From a virus: DNA of 42,551 bases. Positions 31,431 through 41,101 of this stretch are shown one piece after another; position 1 is the first letter of the stretch, and the number at the start of each line of letters is the position of its first letter. The notes below the pieces were generated by a model. It worked only from the letters and a program-made list of their open reading frames with translations, was not told where the DNA came from and searched no databases. The stretch lies in the IMG/VR virus record IMGVR_UViG_3300017763_000042, positions 1-42,551 of that record. The stretch is one strand, 5' to 3'. The translations under genes were made by a program, and so were the position numbers.

Positions 31431-34400
31431 ATGACAACACAATCAAGATTCAACCCGGACGGTAGTTTACATTTAAACGGAGATTTATTCATAAACGAAC
31501 AAGGTAACTTAACTGTTACTGGTTTTTCAAATGTCACCGGAAACGTAAACATTACTGGTAGTACAGTTATCGAAGGTGATCTACGTGTTGAAGGAAATAC
31601 TACTTACATAAGTGACACAGTTGCACAAAACTCTGCAGATGGTTATATTATTGATTTTGATAATGATGCATCAACATCCTTTTATCAGTTTGGTTCTGCA
31701 GGAGCCAAAATGGCATGGGACGGTGCAAATTTAACATTAGCACTAGAAAACGGCAGTAACATAGATACATATTTTACTGGCCCAGTAGATGTAAGTCAAA
31801 ATATTACAGCACACGGCAATTTAAATGCAAACAATATTACAGCAAATGCAAATGTTGATGCAATAACATTTAATGGTACAAACTTTAATGGTACAACATT
31901 TACAGGTACTAGATTCACAGGTACCTCAACTAGAGCAGATAATTTAACCACAGATATTACACTTACTTTAACAGGTGATGTTACAGGTAGTGCAACATTT
32001 GGAATGACATCAAATGGTGGTTGGTCACCTAGCATTACAACAACTATTCAACCAAATAGTATAACACTAGGCACCGATACAACCGGCTCTTATGTTTCAG
32101 GTATTGCTGATGTTGGAAATGGCAATTTAGTAGTCACAGGAAGTGGAACAGAAACAGCCGCAGTAGCATTAGATTTAGGTGACACAACGGTAACTCCAGG
32201 GTCATATGGAAATGCAACTCATACAACAAGTTTTACAGTAGATTCAAAAGGTCGAATTACAAGTGCTAGTGAACAATCAGCAAATATTAGTTCAGGACAA
32301 ATAAATAATTTTGTAGCAAGTGTAAGATCTAATATTAGTGTAACTGATACAGGTGGTGATGGATCATTAGCATACAACAGCACATCAGGTGTAATCACTT
32401 ATACTGGTCCTAGTTTAGCAGAAGTACAAACAAGAATAGACAATTCAGCAAGTAACGTTAGAGCACATCTAAGTGCAAGTAACGGTGTTGACTACAATAG
32501 TTCAACAGGAGCCTTCCAAGCAGTTGAAGGTGAAATACAACATGATAATTTAGACGGTTATGTTGCGGCAGAGCATGTAAACCATGATAACGTAACACTT
32601 ACAGCCGGCACAGGTTTAACAGGTGGCGGTACGATTGCTTCATCAAGAACATTTAATGTTATAGGTGGCGATGGTATTACTGCTAATGCAAACGATATAG
32701 AAGTAGATAGTACAGTTTTAAGAACAAGTGGCGATCAAAGTATTGCTGATACTAAAACATTTACAGGTAGTGTAGATTTAACTGGTGCAACAGCAACAGC
32801 AACTACACAATCTCCAGGTGCAAACAGCACGGTTCTTGCAACCACGGCCTATGTAGAAAAAGCAATAGTAGATTTAGTAGGTGACGCACCGGCGGCACTA
32901 GATACATTAGGCGAAATAGCAAATGCTTTAATAGACGATGCAAATTTAGGTAACGTTTTAACAGCAAAAATTGTTGGTGCTAATGCAGACATAGTAGAAA
33001 GATTACCAATCAACGGTAATACTGCAATGTCCGGCGAGCTCACATTGTCGGGAAGTCCAACAGGCGGCTCAAATGCCGCAACTAAAAACTATGTTGACAC
33101 AGTTGTTGCGTCATCTGTAGATGGTGCAAACACTAACATTTATGGCAACTTAGTAAACAAGAATTTCGAATTACAATCCAACTGGTATAGATTTAGCCAC
33201 ACAGGTAATTCAAGTAATGCATCAACTATAGCATTTGGTAACTCTGACATAATCATAGAACCAAATCTAAGTGAGAGTGCAAATGCATCAAATGAATATC
33301 CTGTATTGATAAAAGGTACACCTTTAAGTGGACCACAAAACATAGATAAGAAAACTGTATTCAGAGATAATGTTGTAATCTCTCCGGGTTACGGAACAGA
33401 AGCAACATGGCCTGCAGGTATAGGTATTCCTACTACAATTATTACTAGTAATATTATACATTCAAGAAATAGTAATACAGATGTAGGCACAAATCAATTT
33501 TTTGCTTCTAACGTAGACTATGTATTAAGAAAAGGAAACATTGACAGCAACGGTGGCTTAGTAATTCAAAACAGTAATATTAGCATGATTACAGATGCCA
33601 ATGATACTGTCTCAACTTACACAGGTGGTTCAACAAGTGGTACATTAAATACATCAGCAACATACAGTAGTGTTGAAGTTGGTGTAGAAAGAGCACACTT
33701 TGTAAACTTTGGTAAGTCCACAATGTTTGTGGGAGACTTTAGTAACGTTGCAACCTATACAAGTGTGTATGATAAAGCATCAGAATCAGATGCGGCAAAC
33801 AATTCAGGTGATGGTAATACATTTACTACTGGCTTTAGACCGTTAGAAAGACTCACAGTTGATGGTGCTATACAATTAGGTGCAAGACATACACCAGCAA
33901 ACTTATTAGTGAATGGTACTATTTTCTATGATGCATCACAAAACAAATTAAAAGGTGTACAAAACAACCAAGTTATTGAACTTGCAGGTGAAACTGTTAG
34001 TCAATTAAATGTTGGTGACGGTACATCAGGTGACTTTACAATATCTCATCCTCTATCAGGTGGCACATATTTCTTAAAACAAATTAGTGCTGGTACAGGC
34101 ATAGACGGTGTAGAATCAGGAAGTTCTAATACATCAGTACTTACTTTTAGTGCAAATTCCGACAACATAGTAAATGTTGCAAGAGGCAATATTAGTTCAG
34201 TAGACAACGGCGGTGACGGATCATTTGCATACAATAGTGCAACAGGTGTGTTTACATATAATGGTCCAAGTGCAACAGAAACAAGAGCACACTTTAGTGG
34301 TAGCAGTGGTGTAAACTACGACAGTTCAACAGGTGCTATTACAGGCGATACAGCAGAAATTAGAGGCATGTTTAGTGCCGGTGGCGATTTAAGTTATGAT

Positions 34401-36617
34401 AGTGGAACAGGTGTATTTAGTTTCACAAATGATGCTGGAGACATTGAAAGTGTAACAGCAGGTGACGGTATGACTGGCGGAGGAGTATCAGGTGCAGTCA
34501 CATTAAACGTAGTAGGTGGAACAGGTATTACAGCAAGTGCAAATGATATCTCACTATCTGCAAGTGGAGTTAGTGCAGGTACATACGGTAATGCAGACTC
34601 TATACCAACTATAACAGTTGACACTTACGGTAGAATTACATCAGTAAGTGAAAATGCAACAGGTTGGAAATTCACAACTGACACAGCCGGTAACGTAGAT
34701 GTAAATACTGGCAGTTTAGTACAAGTTTTAGGTGGCAATAATATTGATGTTACACACAGTGGTAGCAACATTACTATTTCTACATTGGCTGACATTGAAG
34801 GTGTTACAGCCGGTACTGGTTTAAGTGGCGGCGGTTCCACTGGAACAGTATCATTATCATTAGATGAATCGCATGTTAAAGGTTTAATAAGTGCAAGTGG
34901 TGACTTAGCATATAACAGTAGTACAGGTGTTGTTAGTTTTACTGAAAGAACAGATGCTGAAGTTAGAGGACTTGTTTCTGCAAGTGGTGACTTAGCATAT
35001 AACAGTAGTACAGGTGTTGTTAGTTTTACTGAAAGAACAGATGCTGAAGTACGTGGCTTATTAAGTGGCGGAACTGGTATCACATATGATAATAGCACAG
35101 GTGCTATTAGTTTAACAGATACAGGTCTTATTACAGGTGTTACAGCAGGCAGTGGTTTAACTGGAGGTGCAACTTCTGGTACAGCAACTTTAAATGTTGT
35201 TGGCGGAACTGGTATTGTTGCTAATGCAAATGACATAGCAATTGATTTCTCAGAATTTAACACAGGCAGTATCACAGAAGGTACTAACTTATATTTCACA
35301 GGTGCAAGAGCAAGAGGAAATATTAGTGCTGGTGGCGATTTAAGTTATAATAGTTCAACTGGTGTTATGAGTTATACTACACCAACTATGTATGCAGATT
35401 CTGATGCCAGAAGTGCTATTAGTGTTACTGATGCAGGTGGCTTAGGCTCAGCATCATACAACAGTACATCAGGTGTTATTACTTATACAGGTCCAAGTAA
35501 TGGTGACATTAGAGGACTCTTTAGTGGCAGTGGCGACATTTCATATAATAGCTCAACTGGTGTATTCAGTTTTACAGACTCCGACACAGTAGGCACAGTA
35601 ACAAGTGTAAGTGTTGGCACAGGTTTAGATGTAAGTAATGCAACTACAACTCCAAGTATTACTTTAGACTTATCAGAACTTACTGATATGACAGCGGCAG
35701 TTGTTGGAACACAAGACGAACTAATACTACTTGACAATGGCACAGAAAGCCGTAAACTTATATCAGAAATTACTCTAAGCGACTTTAACAACGACTTAGG
35801 TAACTATGGTGGTTGGTCAACAACTACTGGTACAGTAACAAGTGTTAGTGGTGGTGCTGGTTTAACTGGTTCAGTATCAACTAGTGGCTCATTAGCCGTT
35901 GGAGCAGGTACAGGTATTACTGTAAATGCAAATGATGTTGCGGTAGACATGAGTGCATTTAGTACTAGTGATTTAAGTGAAGGCACAAATGATTATTATA
36001 CAACTGCAAGAGCCAATAGTGCTATAGATACAAGAGTAACAAAATCGTTTGTTGATAATTTAGGTGTAAATGCAGACACATTTGATAGTCTAGACAGTGG
36101 TGCATTCTTAAGAAGTAATACAGATGATACACATACTAGTAACATTGCACCAGGCTCAACTAATACATACAATCTAGGAACAAGTGGTCTCAAATATGCA
36201 AATGTTTGGGCAACTACATTTAGAGGTGTATCTACTTCGGCTCAGTATGCGGATTTGGCTGAAAAATACGAAGCAGATGCAGACTACGAACCAGGTACTG
36301 TTCTAGTTATAGGTGGCGAAAAAGAAGTCACTGTAACAGATGAGGCAGGCAGTTACAAAGTAATAGGCGTTGTAAGTACAGACCCTGCATATTTAATGAA
36401 CTCAGAATCAAATGGTGTAGCAATAGCATTACGCGGTAGAGTACCATGTAAAGTAATTGGTAATGTGAATAAAGGTGATGTACTCGTAACAAGTGATACC
36501 CCAGGGTATGCAATGGTAGGTGCTATGGCACATTCATTAAGTCCATTACAAATAGTTGGTAGATCATTACAAACAAAAACTGATGCTCAACCTGGTGTTG
36601 TAGAAATCATAGTTTAA
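31431..36617 (+). CDS. Giant repetitive fibre-like virion protein 1
   Basis: 1728 residues. The N-terminus (SRFNPDGSLHLNGDLFINEQ, then NVTGNVNITGSTVIEGDLRV) is a beta-helix-like anchor. The body is built of short repeated modules: VTAGxGLTGGGxSG, GTGITANANDI and DLAYNSSTGVxSFT variants occur again and again between residues ~190 and 1530. The last ~150 residues (AQYADLAEKYEADADYEPGT, VIGVVSTDPAYLMN, ALRGRVPCKVIGNVNKGDVL) form a globular domain shared with the second fibre gene. Such proteins are common in marine T4-like phages and are annotated as tail fibres or structural proteins. Position right after gp23, away from the baseplate genes, also allows a head-fibre role. No chaperone or adhesin tip was identified. 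Confidence 0.8.
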   Translation: MTTQSRFNPDGSLHLNGDLFINEQGNLTVTGFSNVTGNVNITGSTVIEGDLRVEGNTTYISDTVAQNSADGYIIDFDNDASTSFYQFGSAGAKMAWDGANLTLALENGSNIDTYFTGPVDVSQNITAHGNLNANNITANANVDAITFNGTNFNGTTFTGTRFTGTSTRADNLTTDITLTLTGDVTGSATFGMTSNGGWSPSITTTIQPNSITLGTDTTGSYVSGIADVGNGNLVVTGSGTETAAVALDLGDTTVTPGSYGNATHTTSFTVDSKGRITSASEQSANISSGQINNFVASVRSNISVTDTGGDGSLAYNSTSGVITYTGPSLAEVQTRIDNSASNVRAHLSASNGVDYNSSTGAFQAVEGEIQHDNLDGYVAAEHVNHDNVTLTAGTGLTGGGTIASSRTFNVIGGDGITANANDIEVDSTVLRTSGDQSIADTKTFTGSVDLTGATATATTQSPGANSTVLATTAYVEKAIVDLVGDAPAALDTLGEIANALIDDANLGNVLTAKIVGANADIVERLPINGNTAMSGELTLSGSPTGGSNAATKNYVDTVVASSVDGANTNIYGNLVNKNFELQSNWYRFSHTGNSSNASTIAFGNSDIIIEPNLSESANASNEYPVLIKGTPLSGPQNIDKKTVFRDNVVISPGYGTEATWPAGIGIPTTIITSNIIHSRNSNTDVGTNQFFASNVDYVLRKGNIDSNGGLVIQNSNISMITDANDTVSTYTGGSTSGTLNTSATYSSVEVGVERAHFVNFGKSTMFVGDFSNVATYTSVYDKASESDAANNSGDGNTFTTGFRPLERLTVDGAIQLGARHTPANLLVNGTIFYDASQNKLKGVQNNQVIELAGETVSQLNVGDGTSGDFTISHPLSGGTYFLKQISAGTGIDGVESGSSNTSVLTFSANSDNIVNVARGNISSVDNGGDGSFAYNSATGVFTYNGPSATETRAHFSGSSGVNYDSSTGAITGDTAEIRGMFSAGGDLSYDSGTGVFSFTNDAGDIESVTAGDGMTGGGVSGAVTLNVVGGTGITASANDISLSASGVSAGTYGNADSIPTITVDTYGRITSVSENATGWKFTTDTAGNVDVNTGSLVQVLGGNNIDVTHSGSNITISTLADIEGVTAGTGLSGGGSTGTVSLSLDESHVKGLISASGDLAYNSSTGVVSFTERTDAEVRGLVSASGDLAYNSSTGVVSFTERTDAEVRGLLSGGTGITYDNSTGAISLTDTGLITGVTAGSGLTGGATSGTATLNVVGGTGIVANANDIAIDFSEFNTGSITEGTNLYFTGARARGNISAGGDLSYNSSTGVMSYTTPTMYADSDARSAISVTDAGGLGSASYNSTSGVITYTGPSNGDIRGLFSGSGDISYNSSTGVFSFTDSDTVGTVTSVSVGTGLDVSNATTTPSITLDLSELTDMTAAVVGTQDELILLDNGTESRKLISEITLSDFNNDLGNYGGWSTTTGTVTSVSGGAGLTGSVSTSGSLAVGAGTGITVNANDVAVDMSAFSTSDLSEGTNDYYTTARANSAIDTRVTKSFVDNLGVNADTFDSLDSGAFLRSNTDDTHTSNIAPGSTNTYNLGTSGLKYANVWATTFRGVSTSAQYADLAEKYEADADYEPGTVLVIGGEKEVTVTDEAGSYKVIGVVSTDPAYLMNSESNGVAIALRGRVPCKVIGNVNKGDVLVTSDTPGYAMVGAMAHSLSPLQIVGRSLQTKTDAQPGVVEIIV
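34893..35050 (+). repeat. Exact 87-bp-period tandem duplication in fibre 1
   Basis: A 71-base block at 34893-34963 recurs without a change at 34980-35050 (period 87 bases, 29 residues; the shared peptide is ASGDLAYNSSTGVVSFTERT plus DAEV). Identity down to synonymous positions points to a recent duplication, whereas other copies of the module have diverged. Confidence 0.9.
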
Positions 36618-36649
36618 ATAATTCTAACCTAAGCAAATCTTATCTTTCT

Positions 36650-36657
36650 GATAAATA
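36650..36657 (+). promoter_or_regulatory. Late promoter motif GATAAATA (second fibre gene)
   Basis: GATAAATA 88 bases before ATG 36745, in the gap between the two fibre genes, where no terminator is seen. Confidence 0.65.
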
Positions 36658-36686
36658 TACTTTATAATTATGCAATCCATAATTGA

Positions 36687-36708
36687 CTAATACTCGACGG
36701 AGTATTAG
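36687..36708 (+). promoter_or_regulatory. Leader hairpin of second fibre gene
   Basis: CTAATACTC 36687-36695, loop GACG, GAGTATTAG 36700-36708: a perfect 9-bp stem in the leader between the late promoter and the ATAGGAAG sequence before ATG 36745. No U tract follows, so it is more likely to affect mRNA stability or translation than termination. Confidence 0.5.
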
Positions 36709-36744
36709 ACTACAATAATGTAGACAAATATAGGAAGAATAACG

Positions 36745-39700
36745 ATGGCCACAGCAATTCAATGGAGACGGGGTACCACAAGCCAACACAGTAGTTTTAC
36801 TGGTTTGGTAGGTGAGATTACTGTCGATACAGATTTAAATACCGTTATTGTCCACGACGGCTCAACAGCAGGTGGACACAGAATTGCAAAGTTTTCGGAA
36901 GTAACAGCGGCGGCATCAGGTGATATATCATCTGTTATTGCAGGATCAGGTTTAACTGGTGGAAATACTTCGGGCGATGCAACTCTGGCACTAGACTATG
37001 AAAACTTAACTGGTAACTTAGTACCATCCGCAAACAACACTTACAGTTTAGGTACTGCATCAAGTGTGTGGAAAGATGTGTTTGTTGGTCCAGGTTCATT
37101 ATACGTGAACGGGCAACAAGTTTTAAGTGATAGTTCAGGAACAATTCAACTTAGTGCAAATGCAAACCAAAACATAGGAATCTTAACTTCAGGTTCAGGT
37201 GATATAGAATTAAATGCATCAGGAACTGGTGTAGTAAATATTCAATCAGCAATGACTTTTGACTCCGGACAAGTACTAACAGGTACTGGCGGACTAACAA
37301 TGGGTTCCAACGTAGACTTAAACAGTCAATACATAAACAACTTAGGCACACCGGTAGCAAGTACTGATGCGGCAACTAAGGCTTATGTAGATGCACAGGT
37401 TGATACAGCCGATGCATTAAGTGAACTAAGTGGTGACTCAGATGATGTCACTGAAGGTTCAACAAATTTATATTTTACAAACGCAAGAGCAGATGCTAGA
37501 GTACAAGCGGCAATTGATACTGACACTTCTTTTAGTGCGGCATCAGACACGTTAGTACCATCACAAGCGGCAGTAAAAACATACGTTGATGCACAAGTTG
37601 ATACAGCAGATGCATTAAGTGAACTAACTGGTGATTCAGATGATATCACTGAAGGTTCAACTAACGTATTCTTTACAAATGCTAGAGCAGATGCTAGAGT
37701 ACAAAACGCAATAGTAGATTCAGATACTTTTGCTGGTGCAAGTGCAACTAATGTACCATCAGCAGAATCAACAAAAGCATACATAGACGCACAAGTGGCG
37801 GCCAAAGATGCTTTAAGTGAACTAAGTGGTGATACAGATGACGTATCAGAAGGTTCAAGTAACCTTTACTACACTGATGAAAGAGTAGCAGATAAAATTG
37901 GCGGAATAATGTCAGGTTCAGGTAACATTGCTGTTACTTACGATGATACCGCAGATACTATTGTAGTTAGCGAAAGTTTAACAACAACAGATATTACAGA
38001 AGGCGATAACCTTTACTTTACAGATGCAAGAGCAGATGGTAGAGTTACAGCAGGTTTTGCCGCTAAAGATACAGACGACCTAAGTGAAGGAAGTACAAAT
38101 CTTTATTTTACAAATGCAAGAGCAGATGCCAGGATAGCCGCAACTGACACTGATAGTGTTAGTGAAGGTTCAACTAACTTATATCACACTTCAGAAAGAG
38201 TGTCTGATGTAGTTGGTGCTATGGTAACAGGTAATACTGAAAGTGGTATTACAGTTGCTTATGATGATGCAGATAACACATTAGACTTTACTGTAAGTAT
38301 TGCAGGTTTTGATACTGCTGATTTAACAGAAGGTACTAATTTATATTATACTACTGCAAGAGCCAATGCCGCAATTGAAGACTATGTCTCAGGTGGTGCT
38401 GGTTTAACATATAGCAGTGGCGTATTTGCAATTGGTTCCGGTGATGGTATTGATGTTGCCGCAGATGCAATTTCAGTATCTTCAAGTATTGCTGGTGCTG
38501 GTTTAACATATTCCTCAGGAGTAGTAAACGCAGTAGGCGGTGACGGTATTACAGCAAGTGCTGACAGCCTAGACGTTGATAGTACAGTTGTAAGAACATC
38601 AGGAACGCAAACAGTTGGTGGTGCTAAAACATTTAGTGATGACTTAGTCTTAAGTGGTAACTTAACTGTAAACGGTACTCAAACAATTATCAACACAACA
38701 ACTGCTTCTTTGGCAGATAACATTGTTGAATTAAACAGAGATGCAAGTGGAACACCTTCAGAAGACGCAGGTCTGCAAGTAAACAGAGGTTCAAGCTCAG
38801 ATGTATTCCTTAAGTGGGACGAAAGCAGTGACGAATGGCAGTTTACAAATGATGGTTCTACATACTATGCATTATCAACAAGCACAAGTGATTTAGCAGA
38901 AGGTTCAAATCTTTACTTTACAAACGCAAGAGCAGATGCTCGAGTAAATGCTGTATTACCAAATACAGATAGTTTAAGTGAAGGTTCAAGTAACTTATAC
39001 CATACATCAGCAAGAGCAGATGCTAGGTTTGATGTTAAGATTGCGGCGGCTGATACAGGCGATTTAAGCGAAGGTTCAAATCTTTATCACACAACTGAAA
39101 GGGTTCAAGACATTGTTGGTGCAATGGTTGGATCAAACTCAGAATCAGGTATTACTGTAACATATCAAGATGCCGATGGCACATTAGACTTTGCAGTTTC
39201 TAACACAGATTCTATTGCAGAAGGTTCAACTAATCAATACTTTACTAACGCAAGATCAAGAGCGGCTATTAGTGTAAGTGGTGACTTAGCATACAACAGT
39301 AGCACAGGTGTTATTAGTTTCACTAATGACGCAGGTGATATAGAAAGTGTTACAGCAGGTACATTGTTAGACGGCGGCGGCACATCAGGTGCTGTTACAT
39401 TAAACGTTGATCTAACTGAACTACCAGACATGACAGCGGCAGTTGTAGGTTCTGCAGACGAACTTGTATTACTTGATGATGGTGTACAAAGCAGAAAACT
39501 TATTAGTGAAATTACATTAAGTGACTTTAACAACGACCAAGGTTGGACAAGTAACGTTGGTGACATTACAGCCGTTACAGCAGGTAATGGTTTAACTGGC
39601 GGTGGTTCAAGTGGTGGTGTAACTCTTAACGTAGCAGGTGGTTACGGTATTAGTGTTGCGGCAGACGAAGTAGCAATAGCAAACAGTGATATCAGAGGAT

Positions 39701-40770
39701 TGTTTAGTGCAAGTGGAGACATTTCATATAACAGTTCAACTGGTGCATTTAGTTTCACTAACGATGCTGGTGATATAGAAAGTGTTACAGCAGGAACAGG
39801 TCTTTCAGGAGGCGGTTCAAGTGGTGCAGTTACTCTTAACGTAAGTGGTTTAACAGTATCAGAATTTGCAGGTGGTTCAATTCAATTAGGAACAGAATCA
39901 TTTAGTGATAGCGATACAGCATTGATGACAGCGGCGGCAGTAAACGATAGAATTACAGCATTTGGTTACACAACTAACGTTGGTGATATTACAAATGTTA
40001 CTGCTGGAAACGGTTTAACAGGTGGTGGAGCAAGTGGCTCTGTTACTGTAAACGTAGTAGGTGGTACAGGTATTGACGTAGCGGCTGATAGTATATCAGT
40101 TGATATGGGCGACTTTACAACAGCAAACTTGGCAGAAAACACTAACTTATACTACACAGATGCTAGAGCAGACGCTCGAGTAAATGCTATAGTAACTAAT
40201 TCTTTTGTAGACGCATTGAATGTAGATGCAGATACATTAGACGGAATTAGTAGTGCAAGTTTCATGAGAAGCGATGCGGCAGATTCGCATAGTGGTACTA
40301 TTACTCCAAGTGCAGATAACAGCATTGACTTAGGTTCAGGCTCATTTAGATATAACCAAGTATTTGCAGTAAGTTTCGAAGGTACAGCAACATCGGCAAA
40401 ATATGCGGATTTGGCTGAGAAATATGAAACTGATGAACAAATACAAGCAGGTACAGTTGTATGCTTTGGCGGTGACGCAGAAGTTACAGCATGTGAACAT
40501 GAAAATGATCACAGAGTTGCAGGTGTTATATCCACTGATCCAGCATACATGATGAACAGCGATGGCGAAGGTCAGTACGTTGCACTAACAGGAAGGGTAC
40601 CATGTAAGGTAACTGGTCCAGTTGAAAAAGGTGACTTACTAGTTAGTTCAAATGTTAAAGGTCATGCTAAAGCAGACAATAACGCATTACCAGGAAGAAT
40701 AATTGGTAAAGCAGTTGGTATGAATACCGAAGGCGAAGGCGTAATTGAAGTATTAGTAAATATGATGTAA
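36745..40770 (+). CDS. Giant repetitive fibre-like virion protein 2
   Basis: 1341 residues. The N-terminus (AIQWRRGTTSQHSSFTGLVG, then VDTDLNTVIVHDGSTAGGHR) matches the N-terminal domain of phage tropism-determinant and fibre proteins that anchors them to the virion. Modules of 66 residues (DALSELSGDSDDVTEGSTNL, YFTNARADARVQ) repeat from about residue 215; many NLYFTNARADARV variants and VTAGNGLTGGGSSG units follow. The C-terminal ~130 residues (AKYADLAEKYETDEQIQAGT, GVISTDPAYMMNSDG, GRVPCKVTGPVEKGDLLVSS) are homologous to those of fibre 1, so the pair shares an end domain and much of the repeat body. Likely a trimeric receptor-binding or head fibre. A strong bidirectional terminator ends the operon. 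Confidence 0.8.
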   Translation: MATAIQWRRGTTSQHSSFTGLVGEITVDTDLNTVIVHDGSTAGGHRIAKFSEVTAAASGDISSVIAGSGLTGGNTSGDATLALDYENLTGNLVPSANNTYSLGTASSVWKDVFVGPGSLYVNGQQVLSDSSGTIQLSANANQNIGILTSGSGDIELNASGTGVVNIQSAMTFDSGQVLTGTGGLTMGSNVDLNSQYINNLGTPVASTDAATKAYVDAQVDTADALSELSGDSDDVTEGSTNLYFTNARADARVQAAIDTDTSFSAASDTLVPSQAAVKTYVDAQVDTADALSELTGDSDDITEGSTNVFFTNARADARVQNAIVDSDTFAGASATNVPSAESTKAYIDAQVAAKDALSELSGDTDDVSEGSSNLYYTDERVADKIGGIMSGSGNIAVTYDDTADTIVVSESLTTTDITEGDNLYFTDARADGRVTAGFAAKDTDDLSEGSTNLYFTNARADARIAATDTDSVSEGSTNLYHTSERVSDVVGAMVTGNTESGITVAYDDADNTLDFTVSIAGFDTADLTEGTNLYYTTARANAAIEDYVSGGAGLTYSSGVFAIGSGDGIDVAADAISVSSSIAGAGLTYSSGVVNAVGGDGITASADSLDVDSTVVRTSGTQTVGGAKTFSDDLVLSGNLTVNGTQTIINTTTASLADNIVELNRDASGTPSEDAGLQVNRGSSSDVFLKWDESSDEWQFTNDGSTYYALSTSTSDLAEGSNLYFTNARADARVNAVLPNTDSLSEGSSNLYHTSARADARFDVKIAAADTGDLSEGSNLYHTTERVQDIVGAMVGSNSESGITVTYQDADGTLDFAVSNTDSIAEGSTNQYFTNARSRAAISVSGDLAYNSSTGVISFTNDAGDIESVTAGTLLDGGGTSGAVTLNVDLTELPDMTAAVVGSADELVLLDDGVQSRKLISEITLSDFNNDQGWTSNVGDITAVTAGNGLTGGGSSGGVTLNVAGGYGISVAADEVAIANSDIRGLFSASGDISYNSSTGAFSFTNDAGDIESVTAGTGLSGGGSSGAVTLNVSGLTVSEFAGGSIQLGTESFSDSDTALMTAAAVNDRITAFGYTTNVGDITNVTAGNGLTGGGASGSVTVNVVGGTGIDVAADSISVDMGDFTTANLAENTNLYYTDARADARVNAIVTNSFVDALNVDADTLDGISSASFMRSDAADSHSGTITPSADNSIDLGSGSFRYNQVFAVSFEGTATSAKYADLAEKYETDEQIQAGTVVCFGGDAEVTACEHENDHRVAGVISTDPAYMMNSDGEGQYVALTGRVPCKVTGPVEKGDLLVSSNVKGHAKADNNALPGRIIGKAVGMNTEGEGVIEVLVNMM
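37390..37983 (+). repeat. Three 198-bp in-frame repeats in fibre 2
   Basis: Copies start near 37390, 37588 and 37786 (each 198 bases, 66 residues; marker peptide DAQVDTADALSEL with SDDxTEGSTN). Copies are similar but not identical, so older than the 87-bp duplication in fibre 1. Confidence 0.8.
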
Positions 40771-40784
40771 GACAATTACAAATT

Positions 40785-40814
40785 AAAAAGGGAGCATATT
40801 GCTCCCTTTTTTTT
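40785..40814. terminator. Strong bidirectional intrinsic terminator
   Basis: AAAAAGGGAGCA 40785-40796, loop TAT, TGCTCCCTTTTT, then more T's to 40814. A-tracts and T-tracts on both sides let it serve fibre 2 on the plus strand and the 43-residue gene on the minus strand. Confidence 0.93.
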
Positions 40815-40830
40815 GACTTTTATTTCTAGT

Positions 40831-40962
40831 TTAGAAACAACGATTTGCAACTCTGTCTATAGAGCCAGCCTTCATGAAGTCGTTAAATTTTTTTAAGTAG
40901 TCAGATGCCGTACCGAGTAATGGACGAGTATATCCGGCTACTATTCCTAATGGATTCGCCAT
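40831..40962 (-). CDS. Tiny late protein, 43 residues, unknown function
   Basis: ATG 40962 to TAA 40831-40833, with a strong AAGGAGAATAAC leader before the ATG. The product begins MANPLGIVAGYTRPLLGTAS and continues with an amphipathic helix (DYLKKFNDFMKAGSIDRVAN) ending RCF. It has its own late promoter motif at 41075-41082 on the minus strand and a terminator just behind it, so it is a complete one-gene transcription unit. I do not recognise it. Size and late promoter suggest a minor virion or assembly peptide. Confidence 0.7.
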   Translation of the reverse strand: MANPLGIVAGYTRPLLGTASDYLKKFNDFMKAGSIDRVANRCF

Positions 40963-41074
40963 GTTATTCTCCTTGTTGTGTGTATCATTATTGCTAGTAA
41001 GTTTGATGTCACGTCACCTCTGATGAGGACTGTTACATTTTGTCAAACATTATGTTACAATTATGTTACAGTTT

Positions 41075-41082
41075 TATTTATC
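41075..41082 (-). promoter_or_regulatory. Late promoter motif GATAAATA (43-residue gene)
   Basis: Minus-strand GATAAATA 112 bases upstream of ATG 40962. It is back to back with the plus-strand motif at 41102-41109. Confidence 0.6.
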
Positions 41083-41101
41083 AAATTACTGGAGTTTAAA
41101 T

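Noticed and set aside
34625-35299. 224-codon antisense frame in fibre 1
   Set aside because: A product of the repetitive plus-strand sequence; its own repeats simply reflect the fibre modules.
41005-41065. Hammerhead-ribozyme-like CTGATGAG with following GTC and AAAC
   Set aside because: The required GAAA after stem II reads CAAA and the flanking stems do not form properly.
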